Below are positions 26,031 to 37,742 of a stretch of DNA of 64,000 bases, piece after piece. Location of the stretch: the NCBI GenBank assembly GCA_032717465.1, contig CM064669.1, forward strand, positions 46,207,843 to 46,271,842, given 5' to 3'. Position 1 is the first letter of the stretch, and each line of letters begins with the position of its first letter. A model generated the notes under the pieces. The model was not told the DNA's origin, did no database searches, and worked only from the letters and a program-made list of their open reading frames with translations. Made by a program: the position numbers and the translations under genes. Source of the DNA: Coenobita brevimanus (taxonomy: Eukaryota; Arthropoda; Malacostraca; Decapoda; Coenobitidae).

Positions 26031-27175
26031 TCCCGAGCCTGCAGCCGTGACCCTGACCTTTGACACCTGTTCTTGACCTTTCCTGAGAGAGGGATCAAAC
26101 ATGCATCCAAATTCGGCCAGTGCTGAAGATGATATTTTGTTAACTTTCAGTACGAAGATTTTTCTCATTATATTTTTCCTACCACCAGACAATTATGCTT
26201 AGACTGAAGGAAAACTCTCGTAGTGGGGAGACAATGTGAGCGCACTAAACAACAGGGCATCGTAGTGAAGAGGTTAACTAATAGGACAGGATGCCACTTC
26301 TAATTGGCCTGAAGCTGCTGATTCAGGAAAGAAAAAAAAAAAGCGGCATTAACTCCTTCACTCGGTAACGTATTTCAAGAGGTTACTCATCCTGTCCGAT
26401 CAATAGCGTACTCGACTCATGATGTGCGTACCTAGACCTTGGGCTCTGAACCCAATCCGTGGCGGACAATTAAAGTGGGTGCTGGTTGTAAGCCCTTTTA
26501 GGTTAGGTTAGGTCAGTTAGTAAGCCCTTTCATATGCTTGTATAATCTATGTTTGCGCACTGTGGATTCTACCGATGACACACGCTGATTTTAACAACCA
26601 CACTCACTGCCATTAGAACACCACAATTTTCATGTTCATCACTCTTCCTACAGACACGCTTCCCCATTCGTACCTCTCCAGCATGGGAAAGGGTTAATTC
26701 TGGCTCTCACGCTTCCATCACAGAGACGGTCCAATCCTGCACTGTACCTAATATGGACTGAGACGGATATAAATACAGGTACAGACTTGCTATCTTCACC
26801 CATTTGTACTCAGGTCAGGAGAAACTATTCGTACTGGGAGGGACTGGGTATTGGTGTCTTGAGCCCTTACAATAATTGGGCGCTCTACTAGGGCTAATAA
26901 ATTTGTCACGAGAGAGCATGAACAAACTTTAAAAAGACATCACCGAGTTCAACGTGTTATGGACCTTCAGTAATTCCGTTCATTAAATATACTTCTCTCT
27001 ATTTGTAACCTCTGTGCAAGAATCTTAACAAGTCAATTTAGCCAAACGCTATAAACATGACACCCCGTGTATGGCATTATGTATGAAATATGTACATACG
27101 AGCAGCACTATTATAAATGGACCTAAACTATCATCCCATCTCATTTTCCACTGCCACCACCATCACTGCCGCCAT
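26030..27175. other. Interspersed DNA, no gene seen
   Basis: Mixed sequence. A foldback-like fragment with TCCTACCACCAGACAATTAT lies near 26175. A short TTAGGTTAGGTTAGG run lies at 26500-26512. Around 26400-26465 there is a weakly tRNA-like stretch that I do not call. No host gene. Confidence 0.45.
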
Positions 27176-27177
27176 TA

Positions 27178-27392
27178 CTATATCTTTTTTGCTCTAATCT
27201 GGCCTAAAATTGTTCTCTCCACCTCTACTGCTGAGATGCAACAAGAGACTAACATTAAATTATGATGCTGGTCAAGAAGATGTGCCATGGAAGGGATGTA
27301 GAGTTGTAGTATTGTCTTTCTCTGCCAATGAGCTACGTGAAATAAGCTGCAAAAGGAAGACAGTTAGGCCATGTTAAGGCTGAAGGTGTATA
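27178..27392 (-). mobile_element. ~215 bp TA-flanked MITE copy
   Basis: Inverse orientation: CTGGCCTAAAATTGTTCTCT, GATGCTGGTCAAGAAGATGT, AGCTACGTGAAATAAGCTGC, GCCATGTTAAGGCTGAAGG, ending GTATAG. Confidence 0.85.
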
Positions 27393-27670
27393 GCTCTATC
27401 ACCAACGAATTATCACCAACATTACTATCTACTACTAGCTACTACTACCACCACCATTACAACTATCACACTACCACATTTACAAATGCACATTCACTAC
27501 CTCTTTTGGCAGCTATGAATACTACAATTTATTATCCCCAGCGACACTATTATTACTATCAATATCATCAGCATCACTATAGAAGAGTTTACAAAAATGA
27601 GAATAAGAACAAAGTAACTGGAAAAGGTGAAGAAGTGCGTGACAGGCAGCTACTTGACTGGCTTGGCTGG

Positions 27671-27752
27671 TATATATATATATGTGGTAGGACCCCATAT
27701 TATATTTACAAATCATAACAGATAGATAGATAAATAGATAGATAGAAGCAGG
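27671..27752. repeat. (AT)n and (GATA)n arrays
   Basis: A short (TA)n at 27671-27684 and a degenerate (GATA)n at 27720-27748. Confidence 0.9.
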
Positions 27753-28157
27753 GAGTCAGATGATGAGAAGGTGTTGTGTCTGCGAGAATCGAGCAGTGCT
27801 AAACATGCTTACACACTCTTAACACTGAGGAAAGCTGACGACAGCGGCCAGTAAGGAGATGATGCAGTTAGCTGTCAGCAGTCCTCTCGTGAACAAAGAC
27901 CTAGTCCATCCACGAGGAACACACGTGACACACCCCTGCTACACCAGATTTTAGGAAAGAGAGTTTAGAAGGGGACAAGCGATCCTAGAGACAGGTCACG
28001 GGAGAAGGGCTTAGCGATTTGAGAGAGAGAGACAGATAGCGAGACAGGGAGGTAGCTACCCGGGACTTATACTCGTTCCGTGTGAGAGACTTGTTAATAT
28101 TTCCAAGACAGAATAAAAATAGTCCCATACTATTCTTTACCTCTCCTGTTACTACAT

Positions 28158-28160
<3 letters not shown>

Positions 28161-28228
<68 letters not shown>
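28161..28228. repeat. (AT)n(AG)n compound microsatellite
   Basis: (AT)n at 28161-28192 joins directly to (AG)n ending at 28228. Confidence 0.97.
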
Positions 28229-28230
<2 letters not shown>

Positions 28231-28394
28231 TTGTTAGAGATTGACATTATTTCTACTTCCACTCTCGTAGCTTTCATCATTTTTATCATCATTCATAATA
28301 TCATCACATTAAAGCTGATACAAACAACAACAGCAACAATTATCACAACTAGAATACCAAGTTAAAAGCATTCGGAGAGCACATAGGCTTACCT

Positions 28395-28580
28395 CCGCCA
28401 ACATCTATACCAGGCTACTCAGATCACCACCAAAATTTAATAAACTCTTCCTTGGCCCATGACTCACATATGCACAAAATTACATTGAAATCCATTACTA
28501 ACTTTCGAGGTATCTTGTGGACAAACAGACAAACAGGGGTGAATACGTAACCTCCTACAACATTCGCTGAGGGATGTAAA
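28395..28580 (+). repeat. Dispersed repeat of marine-invertebrate type
   Basis: Contains 'ACCACCAAAATTTAATAAAC', 'CTTCCTTGGCCCATGACTCA', 'TTGAAATCCATTACTAACTT' and 'GACAAACAGACAAACA', then an 'ACCTCCTAC' end. From memory this word order is a widespread low-copy-divergence repeat in aquatic invertebrate genomes. No coding capacity. Confidence 0.5.
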
Positions 28581-29194
28581 AAGGGTCGCTTGTACAATGG
28601 ATCGTTTTAAGATGCTAATCAATGAAAATTTTGCTTCCTGTTCCCGCTTCCATTTTCACCTTTGGCATTGATGTTGGTAAGAGCAGGAAGCATTAACACT
28701 CTCAGGCTCTTAGGACACCCTACTCTCAGGCTCTTATAACTCCTTCCCATCTACGTAACAGTACTGGAGTTGTCCCTACCATGTGAGTGTTGATGGTGAC
28801 ACTAAATATTCTCAGACTCTTATGACTCCCTCTTACGGGATCTAATTGTTTGGTGTTTGCTGGAACAGAATACAAAACCTGATCCAAACATAAGAGAGTT
28901 ATCATCAGCACTGCTCGTATTACAACTGATGCCATGGAATATTCACTCAGCATCATACCTCCCCACTGAAAACATGTTACAGATTCTTGTCATTAAGCTG
29001 AAAAAAAAAAGAGAGCAATGGAAGCGGCCCAAAGAGAAAATGGGAAGTTGTTCTGTGTATCTGTGGAAAGCTTTGGAAATTTGTCTGCCCTCCACTCTGC
29101 AAAATTCTGTCCTACTTCTGCATATGATGTTATTCTTGGTTTTTCGTTCTCTCGCGACATTTTCGTACCACGTCAGCTTCTGAATCTTGCGCAC

Positions 29195-29361
<167 letters not shown>

Positions 29362-29415
29362 TTTTCCATCAATGCAGCGAGGAGAATGTGACTGTAGGAA
29401 TTCAACGATACGAGA

Positions 29416-29775
29416 ATGAGAAGGTATGTAATGGATGCAGGAGCATACAAAGGCAGGGGAAATGGACTTTCGGACCACCACTTGGTGGTGGCGAAAGTCA
29501 AGGTTCAAGCGCAATGGATGAACAGAAGGAGGGAAGGACAGGAGGAAACAGTCCTTACAAGGAGGACTGAATGGTTACAAAAGAATAGCAAAACGGCAGA
29601 AATTAAGAGAGAAGTAGAGGAGCGATTGAGTAAATATGAGTCAGAGCAAATGAGGGAGGTGGAAGGTGTGTGCAAGATATTCACAGAAGAAATCTGTGTA
29701 GCATGTGAGTTTGTGTCTGGGATGAAGAGAAGACGAAGGGGAAGCAGGAAACAGCATGGTGGAATGAAGAGGTGA
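29416..29775 (+). pseudogene. LINE endonuclease C-terminus fragment
   Basis: Open frame of about 119 codons. Residues 16-32 carry the endonuclease-terminal 'SDHHLVVAKV' motif (catalytic Asp-His pair), followed by a Lys/Glu-rich linker typical between endonuclease and reverse transcriptase. No N-terminal endonuclease remains because the element is truncated at the TG array. Confidence 0.75.
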
Positions 29776-30051
29776 GACAAGCTGTGGCGCAAAAGAAGAA
29801 AGCATAATATAGTAAGTAGATGAGAAACAGGGGCGTGGAGGAAGTTGAGAGACGCGAGAGAGTTATATGTTGAGAGGAAGAGAGAGATGAAAAGAAGAGT
29901 AAGACAGCATGAAGAGCGTGGATGAGGAATTTGGAATGAATTTGAGTGTAAAGTGGAGGGATTGTAAGAAAATGTTCTGGAGGGAGGTAATGAGATTTAG
30001 AAAGGATGATAAAGACGTTAGCAGGGGAGTGAAAGATGAACATGGCAGATT

Positions 30052-30156
30052 TTTTTTTTTTTTTTTTTTTTTTTATGTGTCCGACTCTGAGCATAGGCTT
30101 CACAGCCTGCTCTCAAGGCCCAGTAGTCCTCCTACATACCATACACCTCTCCACAT
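30052..30156 (-). mobile_element. SINE-like insertion with poly(A) and target duplication
   Basis: 105 bp insertion inside the LINE linker. It reads T22 and then ATGTGTCCGACTCTGAGCAT on +, so on the minus strand it ends in a poly(A) tail. AGATT is present on both sides (30047-30051 and 30157-30161). Removing the insert and one copy restores the LINE frame 'HGRLIVEKVEKVSRW'. The body (GGCCCAGTAGTCCTCCTACA) matches 50235-50310. Confidence 0.85.
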
Positions 30157-30695
30157 AGATTGATAGTGGAGAAGGTAGAAAAAGTGAGCAGATGGAGAGA
30201 ACACTTTAAAGAACTGTTAAACACAGAGAATGAACGTAATGCAAGTATAAATGGCTGGAGAATGGCTGGAAGAAGGAGGGAGGAGAGAAGGGAGGAAGAG
30301 ATCTGTAGGATTGAAGTAGTGGAAGCAATGAAGAAAGTCAAAATGGGGATAGCCCCAGAAACTGATGGAGTGTGTGGCGAAATGCTGAAGCATGGAGGAG
30401 TGATAGTAGTAAAATGGATATGGAAGATGTGCAGATTGGTCAGGAAGGAAGGTAAAGTCCCGGAGGATTGGAAGTCAGATATAATTACTCCCCTGTACAA
30501 AGGAAAAGGGGAAAAAAGAGTGTGTGTGGTAATCATAAGAGAATTTGTCTTCTTAGTGTAGCAGGAAAAGTATATGGTAGGATACTTATTTACAGAGTTA
30601 GGGAAATAACAGAGGAATTAGTTGGAGAGCAGTGAGGTTTTAGGAAGAGAAGAGGTTGTGTAGATCAAGTAACGGTATTCATCTTTAGGTCTTTA

Positions 30696-31064
30696 GTGGA
30701 AAAGTTTCTAGAGAAGGGAAAGAAGTTGTATGCAGCTTTCATGGATTTGGAGAAAGCATATGACCGAGTGGATGGAAAAGGCATGTGGAAACTATTAAGA
30801 ACAAATGGAGTAAATGGGAAGTTATTGAATGCCGTTAAGAGTATGTATGAGGGTGCTAAGGCTGCAGTGCGTGTGGATGGTGAACTAAATGAATTTTTCT
30901 ATCTGAATGTTGGACTGAAACAGGGATGTGTCATGTCTCCATGGTTCTTCAACCTGTATATGGATGGCGTTATAAAAGAAATAAAGTTGGGTAGTGGATG
31001 TTGGAGTGGCCCTACTGAGAGAGGGCGGCGTTTGGAAATTTCCTGTTCTGTTGTTTATAGATGA
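30696..31064 (+). pseudogene. LINE reverse transcriptase core fragment
   Basis: Longest intact piece of the RT: 122 codons holding motif A (FMDLEKAYD, about residues 16-24), the fingers/palm segment, and motif B (GLKQGCVMSPWFFN, about residues 73-86). The frame is lost just before motif C, which continues in another frame as LLFIDDTVL. The truncation is a frameshift, not a natural end. Confidence 0.85.
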
Positions 31065-31899
31065 TACTGTATTAAGTGAAGATGAAGGGGAGCTGCAAGG
31101 CTTGGTGAATGAGTTTCGGAGAGTGTGTATGAAACGGAATATAAAAGGTAAATGCAGGGAAGAGTAAAGTTATGGTCTTCGAGAGAAATGAAGCCAATGA
31201 ATGTACAGTGAAGTTGGATGATGAGGAAATGGAATATGAGAGTGCATTTCAGCACTTGGGTAGTGTGATGGGTACGGATGGAAGTTTAGAGGATGAAGTG
31301 CTTGAAAGGGTACAAAAAAGAAGAAAGGTTTATGGTTCTCTGAAGGCAGTGGAAAGAAATATGCAAATGAGCATGGAAGTAATGAAGTGTCTGCGTGATA
31401 GTACAGCGTTGTAATACGAATTCTAACGTTATGAAAGCGAAGTTTGGACCTTGTTGGAAAGACACAAGTCAAGAATAAGAGCAGTGGAAATGAGTTGTCT
31501 GAGAGAAGCATGTGGAGTTGCATGGAGAGACGGACTGACAAATGAGGATGCGAAGGAGCGTTGTGGTGTGGATGTTGATGCGACAGAAAGCATTTGGGGG
31601 AATACACTGACGTGGTATGTCCATGTGGAAAGCATGGAGAGAGAGAGTCTAATATGAAGTGTGTATGTGAGTGAGGTGAAGGGAAGGGATAGGGAGGGGG
31701 AGACCGAGGATGAGATGGAGGGATAGAGTGAAGAGGTACCGTATATGAGAGAAGGAGGTGTGAGCTGGGAGGAGGGAAGTGAAATGGTGGGTGACAGGTC
31801 GACATGTAGCGATTTGATTGTGGGCATCCGTTGCGGGATTAAGGCGTCTAGCAATAAAAAGACAGATAGAAAGAGATAATGATACAAAATGCCTCTGAT

Positions 31900-32535
31900 T
31901 CCACCTTACCAATAAGCCCCCACCATCAAAACTGTCACCATCACCGCTACCATCAGCACCATCACCATCATCAAAATACCACCTTCAGCACCACAACAAC
32001 GATCATCCCATTCATCATAACATCATCATCATCATCATCATCAAAACACCACCTTCAGCATCACAACAATGATCATCTCACCCACCACCACCATCACAAT
32101 CATCATAAAGCACTACCATCATAATCACCACAGCCATCACTATCATCATCGTTCACTTCCACAATTATCAATACTTTCTTCACCATCGTCACTGCCACCA
32201 TCATCACCACAAAATAACCACTACCAGCACCATAATCATTTTAACCACGACCATTAACACATTCACCATCATCATCATCATCACCACAAAAATAATCACT
32301 ACCACCACCATCATCATAATCACCACCAACATCATTAACACACCCACCAATATCATCATCATCATCGCCAGTACCACCGCCAACATCGCCAGAATACAAC
32401 ATCCACCATCATCACCACCACCACACCACCATCTCATCCACTCCCCCACCATGAGCACCACCATTACTATCACCACTAATGCCCCTCCACCACTTCCATC
32501 ATCATCACCTTCACCACTATGGCAAATGAAGGAGG
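31900..32535. repeat. (CAT)n/(CAC)n trinucleotide-rich block
   Basis: About 630 bp of degenerate CAT, CAC and ATC triplets with higher-order similarity: the words CACCACCTTCAGCANCACAA occur near 31977 and again near 32047. The 152-codon Met/Val-rich frame on minus is compositional. Confidence 0.92.
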
Positions 32536-32550
32536 TACTAGCACAGGCCA

Positions 32551-32552
<2 letters not shown>

Positions 32553-32592
<40 letters not shown>

Positions 32593-32642
32593 GAGGAGGA
32601 GGAGGAGGAGGAGGAGGAAAGAGACAGACAGACAGACAGACA
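32553..32642. repeat. (GA)n(GGA)n(GACA)n compound array
   Basis: (GA)n at 32553-32589, (GGA)n to about 32619, then (GACA)n to about 32642. Confidence 0.96.
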
Positions 32643-33199
32643 AACAAAGAATACATACTCACATCCCAATCATCCTAAATTCACAAATGCTTTTATCCCA
32701 TTCCAACAAATTAGTGAAACACGATCCATCATTACCACAGGGAACTCAGGCTGGTTGTCTATACATTAACAAACTTGTCTGATGTCATTTTGGCTTAACA
32801 GTATTTTCCAACAGTTTGCTTAATGCTGAATTTTACTCCTTCACTCCCATGCCGTGTGTTACTTCCTATTACTGCGACTACAGACAATGTTAGCAAGCTT
32901 TTTAAAGGATTTTGAAACTGAAGATTTATATATAGCATTCAGTGACGCCTTAGCTACCAGGGATTCATCTTAGGTTGAACATAATTGCCAGCAGTAGCAA
33001 GAATTCACGAAAGAATTAAATAAATAAATAAATAAATAAAATAAAAGAAATGCACCAACTTTAATAACAGGTGATAAATTTGAGTTTCCACTGACTAAGC
33101 ACTTCACCTTCTATTCGCCATATAGTAAAGATTTTTTATTAAAGTCTGACTTTTCGGTAACACTGCTTTATTGGGGTTGATTTTCTCCAGATAAATTTT

Positions 33200-33877
33200 T
33201 TACTTCCTTTCTTTCACTTCATTTACCAATCGTTCCTCACCATCTAAGTTGCCGACTGGGGTGGAGAGAGGGAGCGAGGAGGAAAGGAGAGGAGAAGGGA
33301 AGTAAGCCGGGAAAGGGAGAGATGGAGTGATGGGGAGAAGAGAGGGAAGGAGAGGTAAAGTGAAGAGATCAGGGCGACAAACGAAAGGAAGGTGAAGGAA
33401 TGTAAAAGGACAGAAGAAAAGAAGAAAGGAAAGAGAGAAGGGGCGACATAGGAAATGATGAACAGATGAGGAATAAGAAAGAAGAGGAAAAGGAAGGGGA
33501 GGAAAAGAGACCGGGGAAGGGAAGAAGAAATACCCTATAGAAGAAGGGAAAGACAGAGGAAGAAGCGGAAGAGAGAGAAGGCAAAAAAGGAGGGAGAGAG
33601 AGAGAGAGAGAAAATGAAGACAGAGCATTATGTGTGAAAATAAAGGGAAGTGAGAAATAAAGAGAAAGAAAGGTAAAAAGCAAAAACAAAAGGTAAGGTA
33701 AGTAAAGGGGAGAGACTGGAGAGAGTGAAGGAGGTGGGAAGGCGAAGGGAGATAACGCAACACAGGGAGAAAAGGAAAGATAGGAGGAGGAAGGGAGGAG
33801 GGGAAAGAAGAGACAGAAGAAGTGAGGAGGAGGAGGAGGAGAAGGAGGAGGAGGAGAAGAAGGAGAAGAAGAAGACG

Positions 33878-33925
<48 letters not shown>

Positions 33926-34860
33926 AATATGAGAGTGAAGAGAAATCGAGGAGACAGAGAAGAGTTAAGTAAACCAGAAAAAAGAAGAAAGAGAGGTAAG
34001 AAAAATAACAAGGGTGAGGAGGAGGAAAGAAGGAACAGAAGATATGGGAGGAGTGAGGGGCGGAGGGAAGGAAGAAAGAAAATATGGGGTAGTAAGAAGA
34101 AGAGGCAGGAGGCTATGTGAGGATGGAAAGAAGGAAGGAAGGAAGGAGGGAAAGAATGAACGAATGAACGAAGGATGGAATGAAGGAAGGAAGGAATGAG
34201 AAGGAAAGATGGAGGGAAAGAACCGACGAACGAAGAAAGGAAGGAAAAAAAACTAACAAAGAAAGGGAAAAAATAAGGAAGGGACGAACCAACGAGGAAG
34301 GAAGGAAGGAAGGAAGGAAGGAAGGAAGCAAGCAAGCAAGGAAGCATGAGTAAAAGCGAAAAAAAAAAAAGTAGTAATGAACGAATAAACGAAGAAAATG
34401 AAGAAGTTAAGAAAAACGAAAGTATGGAAAACAGAACAAATGAAACTGAAATACACCAACAAAAGGGAAGAAACGGAGAGAGAGGAGAAGATAATAATAA
34501 GAGAAGAAGAGAAGACAAGAAGGCAGAGAGAGAGAGAGAGAGGAGAAGAGGAAATAATAAGAAGGCAGGGAAAAACTAGAAAGAGAGAGGAAGAAAAGAT
34601 AATAGAAAGGCAGAGAAGAACTAGAAAGAGAGGAGAGGAGAAGACAATAGGAAGGCAGGGAAGAACAAGAGAGAGAGGGGAAGATAATAATAGGCAGAGA
34701 AGAACTAGAGAGAGAGAGAGAGAAGATAAGAAGAATGCAGAGAAGGACCAGAGAGGAAGGAGAAGATAATATGAAGGCAGAGAAGGAGCACAGAGAGGGG
34801 AGAGGATAATACGAAGGCAGAGAAGGGCCGTGGAAAAGTGTGTTGGAGAAAGAAGCTATA
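33200..34860. repeat. Purine-rich domain with internal minisatellite
   Basis: About 1.65 kb of A/G-rich + strand. It includes (GGA)n and GAA runs at 33825-33880, (GA)n at 33881-33922, and degenerate (GGAA)n at 34120-34340. From 34510 to 34835 there is a tandem repeat of about 50-55 bp (core AAGGCAGAGAAGAACTAGA, GAGGAGAAGATAATA), about six units. The 296-codon Ser/Leu/Phe frame on minus is a composition artefact. Confidence 0.88.
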
Positions 34861-35107
34861 TATATTTCGGCATAAGGAGCACTGCAGGAAAAACAGGAAA
34901 ATACAGGGGATCCTAAATGTGCCAGAGATATTTTAAAGGAATATATATGGAACGAAAAAAAACAGAAAACGAAAAATCGAACAAATATTATGGTGGAGAA
35001 CGGTATGGAAATGATGTATGGGAATTTCGAAATGCATCGAAAATTATGTAGTCAATAATACTGAATTAATAAATGGACACAAAATTTGACAGAATTACAT
35101 TAACTCT

Positions 35108-35174
35108 AGTAGTAGTAGTAGTAGTAAGTAGTAGCAGTAGCAGTAGGAGGGGTATGAGGAGTAACAACAACAAC

Positions 35175-35206
<32 letters not shown>

Positions 35207-35224
35207 TAATAATAATAATAATAA
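35108..35224. repeat. (AGT)n, (AAC)n and (AAT)n arrays
   Basis: (AGT)n-type at 35108-35148, a short (AAC)n at 35163-35174, and (AAT)n at 35175-35224. Confidence 0.95.
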
Positions 35225-35559
35225 ATACATATACTATGGAACCCGAACAATCAAACCAACAAGAGAAAATTACAAAATATTAAAGTTTCTGAATGGTTAC
35301 GAAATATTTACATAATAATCGTGAAAGCTGAAGAACTGATAGAAGATAACGTAAATGGAGAAGGTACAAGAAAATTATAACCATCTTCCATATCAAGTGA
35401 GATTATGTTAGGCAGGTAAGGAGGTAAACAGCGACCAAAACGGTACCATGTTTACAGCTGGTTTAGGTTACACGTGGAAAACGTTTTGCAAATGTTTGTA
35501 ACTTAGAACAATGTATGATTTTGTTATTACACCCGCGCATGTACAGCAATGGGGTCATG

Positions 35560-36060
35560 CGTTTGGTTCTCTTTGCTTGTGCGTCGTTAGCAAGATTTTG
35601 GGAAAACTATTGAACAGATTTTCACCACATTCGGCATAATGGCTGAGGACCATTAGAGGATGAGGTGACTAAAATCTGGCCGAAAAATTTCATAGATGAG
35701 GTAATTTTGACAGTTCTGATCCGATTTAAACCACTAGAGGAATGGCTGACGGTCAGGAAAGAATGAAGTAATTCAGTTCTAAAAGCAATCTGTCAAAGGT
35801 CACATGAGAGGTCAAAGGTTCGGGTAACTCAAACAGTTCTTATCTGATTTGAACCAGGCTTCGTGGAAGGGTTTCAGGTTGGCGTAAGACGAAGCGATTT
35901 TATTTGGCGAACAATAATTCAAAGGTAAGAGTTACAAAACAAGGTCAACATAAAGACTACTGATCCAATAATGACCTAACTTCATGGTGCGGTTAAGGGT
36001 CAGGGAAAGATGAGGTAATTCAAAGTCCCAGGGCAGGGTCAAAGGTTGGCCTTTAGGCTA
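35560..36060 (+). repeat. Degenerate repeat with GGTCAAAGGT motifs
   Basis: Two to three related blocks, each with 'ATCCGATTTAAACC'- or 'ATCTGATTTGAACC'-like text followed by 'GGTCAGGAAAGA', 'GAGGTAATTC' and 'GTCAAAGGT'. A further copy in inverse orientation lies around 45740-45960 (GTTAAAATCGGATCAAAACT, GACCTATGACCTTTC). Confidence 0.6.
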
Positions 36061-36087
36061 CTATTTTATATGGCACTGGAGACTTCG

Positions 36088-36249
36088 TAACACCTCTTCC
36101 TTAACAGTTTATTCTCTACCTTTCACCTTAATATCCTGTTTCACATTATCAGTGCAAGATACGTTGATATTAAAATGATTTACGCAACAGCCTATACAAG
36201 AGAATTTTTGGTGTAATATGCAAAATAAATCGCTAAGGAAGAGGTGTTA
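36088..36249. mobile_element. Foldback MITE, ~160 bp family
   Basis: The left end TAACACCTCTTCCTTAACAG and the right end CTAAGGAAGAGGTGTTA are inverse complements. TTTATTCT near the left pairs with AAATAAATCG near the right. Spacer about 100 bp. No coding capacity. Confidence 0.8.
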
Positions 36250-36375
36250 ATAAGCCTCCTGTGTTACTTGGAATATGACAGACCGTACTGGGACGAGGGT
36301 GTTGTGCTCTGTGTGATCCTCGTTTTTTATACTGTTTTAAAGACGCTGGTAATATAGTTTGGTAATGCTTTAATG

Positions 36376-36378
<3 letters not shown>

Positions 36379-36408
<30 letters not shown>
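36379..36408. repeat. (CT)n microsatellite
   Basis: Short pure CT array. Confidence 0.95.
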
Positions 36409-36410
<2 letters not shown>

Positions 36411-36464
36411 CAGCAGGCCCAGGACGTGACCTCAGCACCTCCCGCACTCCCTCCAATTAGCCCA

Positions 36465-37075
36465 TGGAGGGATGGAGAGAAGGAGGGAAGAGGAGCAAGG
36501 AGGCAGAAGAGGGAATAAGGAAGAGAGGAAGGAAGGAGAGAAGGAAGCAAGGAGGCAGAAAAGGGCATTAGGAAAGAAGAGGCAGAAAAGAGCATAAGAA
36601 GGAAGGAAGGAAGGAGGGAAGGAAGGAAGAAAGGATGGAGGGATGGAAGGAAGGATGAATGACTGAATGCATGGAAGGAAGAAAGAATGGAGGCAGATGG
36701 AAGATTAGGGAAGGAAGAAAGGAAGGACGTATGAATGAATGGAAGGAAGGAAGAAAGGAAGGGTGAGGGGAAGGAGGTAGAAAAGGAAATAAAGAAGGAA
36801 GGAGGGAAGACGCTATAAGAGGGAATAAGGAATTAAGAAGGGAAGCAGGGAGAAGAAAGAACAGCAAATGAAGAGGGAAAGTAAGCAGAAGAGAGGGAGG
36901 AGGCAAAGGTGGGAAGGAAATAAGGAAGGTTAAAAAGGAAGGTGGAAAGGGAGGAATATAGAATGGAAATGGAAAGAAGAAAGGAGACGACAGAGAATGG
37001 AAACAAAGATACGCAGAAGAAGAAGAAATAAGGAAGATTAAGAAAGGAAGAGATGAAATACAAGCAATTTAACAA
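36465..37075. repeat. Purine-rich domain with degenerate (GGAA)n
   Basis: About 600 bp of A/G-rich + strand with many GGAAGGAAGG and AGGCAGAA words. Confidence 0.87.
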
Positions 37076-37344
37076 AGGAATAAAATTACTCTTTCACTAC
37101 GTTGTCATTTTTATTTTATATTTACTGTCTTTTGCAGCTTAGTCTTTTTTAACTTATTTTTACTCTCCTCATTTTTTTGTCTTTTTTGTTGTCTTTTTGA
37201 ATTCATTTTTACTGTCGTCGATTTTTTGTTTATTCTTAGTAATTTTTTTAAAATTAATCTTCACTATCTCCAGGTCATATTATTCAATTTAAAGGAAAGT
37301 TCTCAAAAGTGGAGAGGTACAATACGAGCACAGGCTTCATTAAC

Positions 37345-37545
37345 CCCTGTAGCCCCGGGTTCATGTGAAACGTGAACCCAGTGGACTGCAGGCTGAAGCT
37401 GCCCCTCTCCGGCAGTCCACCATCTTCCTTTCGGGTACGGTACATGAGTTAAGGGACGCTTGCATTACCGGGCAGAGGAGCTGCTTGTTTACATCGATGC
37501 CACCACGTGAAGGGTTCTCTCTCTAGCACCATGGCATGTTTTCAC
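37345..37545 (+). repeat. Dispersed ~175 bp repeat, copy 2
   Basis: GTGAACCCAGTGGACTGCAG, GCTGAAGCTGCCCCTCTCCG, GCAGTCCACCATCTTCCTTT and GATGCCACCACGTGAAGG appear in the family order. The copy appears nearly full length. Confidence 0.8.
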
Positions 37546-37616
37546 TATGTTTTATAAAATCGTAAGGAGGCAGCAAGAATAAAAATGTACTCAGGCTGAA
37601 TGTGTTAAAGAGCTAC

Positions 37617-37742
<126 letters not shown>

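Larger units (their letters stand above)
29400..31880 (+). mobile_element. 5'-truncated LINE, 'GRGRPRMRW' family, copy B
   Basis: About 2.5 kb on the + strand. It starts inside an APE-type endonuclease (NGLSDHHLVVAKVKV, about 29455-29500), then a linker, then a reverse transcriptase. RT pieces in order: VSRWREHFKELLNTE (30185-30230), WKSDIITPLYKGKGEK (about 30470-30515), GFRKRRGCVDQV (about 30640), YAAFMDLEKAYDRVD (30730-30770, RT motif A), GLKQGCVMSPWFFNLYMDG (about 30913-30968, motif B) and LLFIDDTVLSED (about 31045-31080, motif C with both Asp kept). The C-terminus includes LEKHKSR-like and RCGVDVD-like segments (31455-31580) and the 3' end shared with copies at 10095-10390 and 56195-56547. 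Stops and frameshifts near 29775, 30530, 30635, 31035 and 31400, plus the insertion at 30052-30156, make it dead. The clade was not fixed; RTE/Proto2-like is my guess. Confidence 0.88.

Noticed and set aside
25575..26192. 205-codon Val/Met/Ile-rich frame that could look like membrane segments
   Set aside because: It is the translation of ACC and ATC triplets; hydrophobicity comes from the repeat.
26400..26465. Possible tRNA or tRNA-SINE head
   Set aside because: Weak B-box-like text (GGGCTCTGAACCC) but no convincing A box or cloverleaf by eye.
26495..26515. TTAGG repeats resembling arthropod telomere
   Set aside because: Only about three units, in the interior of interspersed DNA; too short to call a telomeric site.
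33628..34518. 296-codon open frame on the minus strand
   Set aside because: Same compositional artefact of an A/G-rich strand; the opposite frames are equally open.
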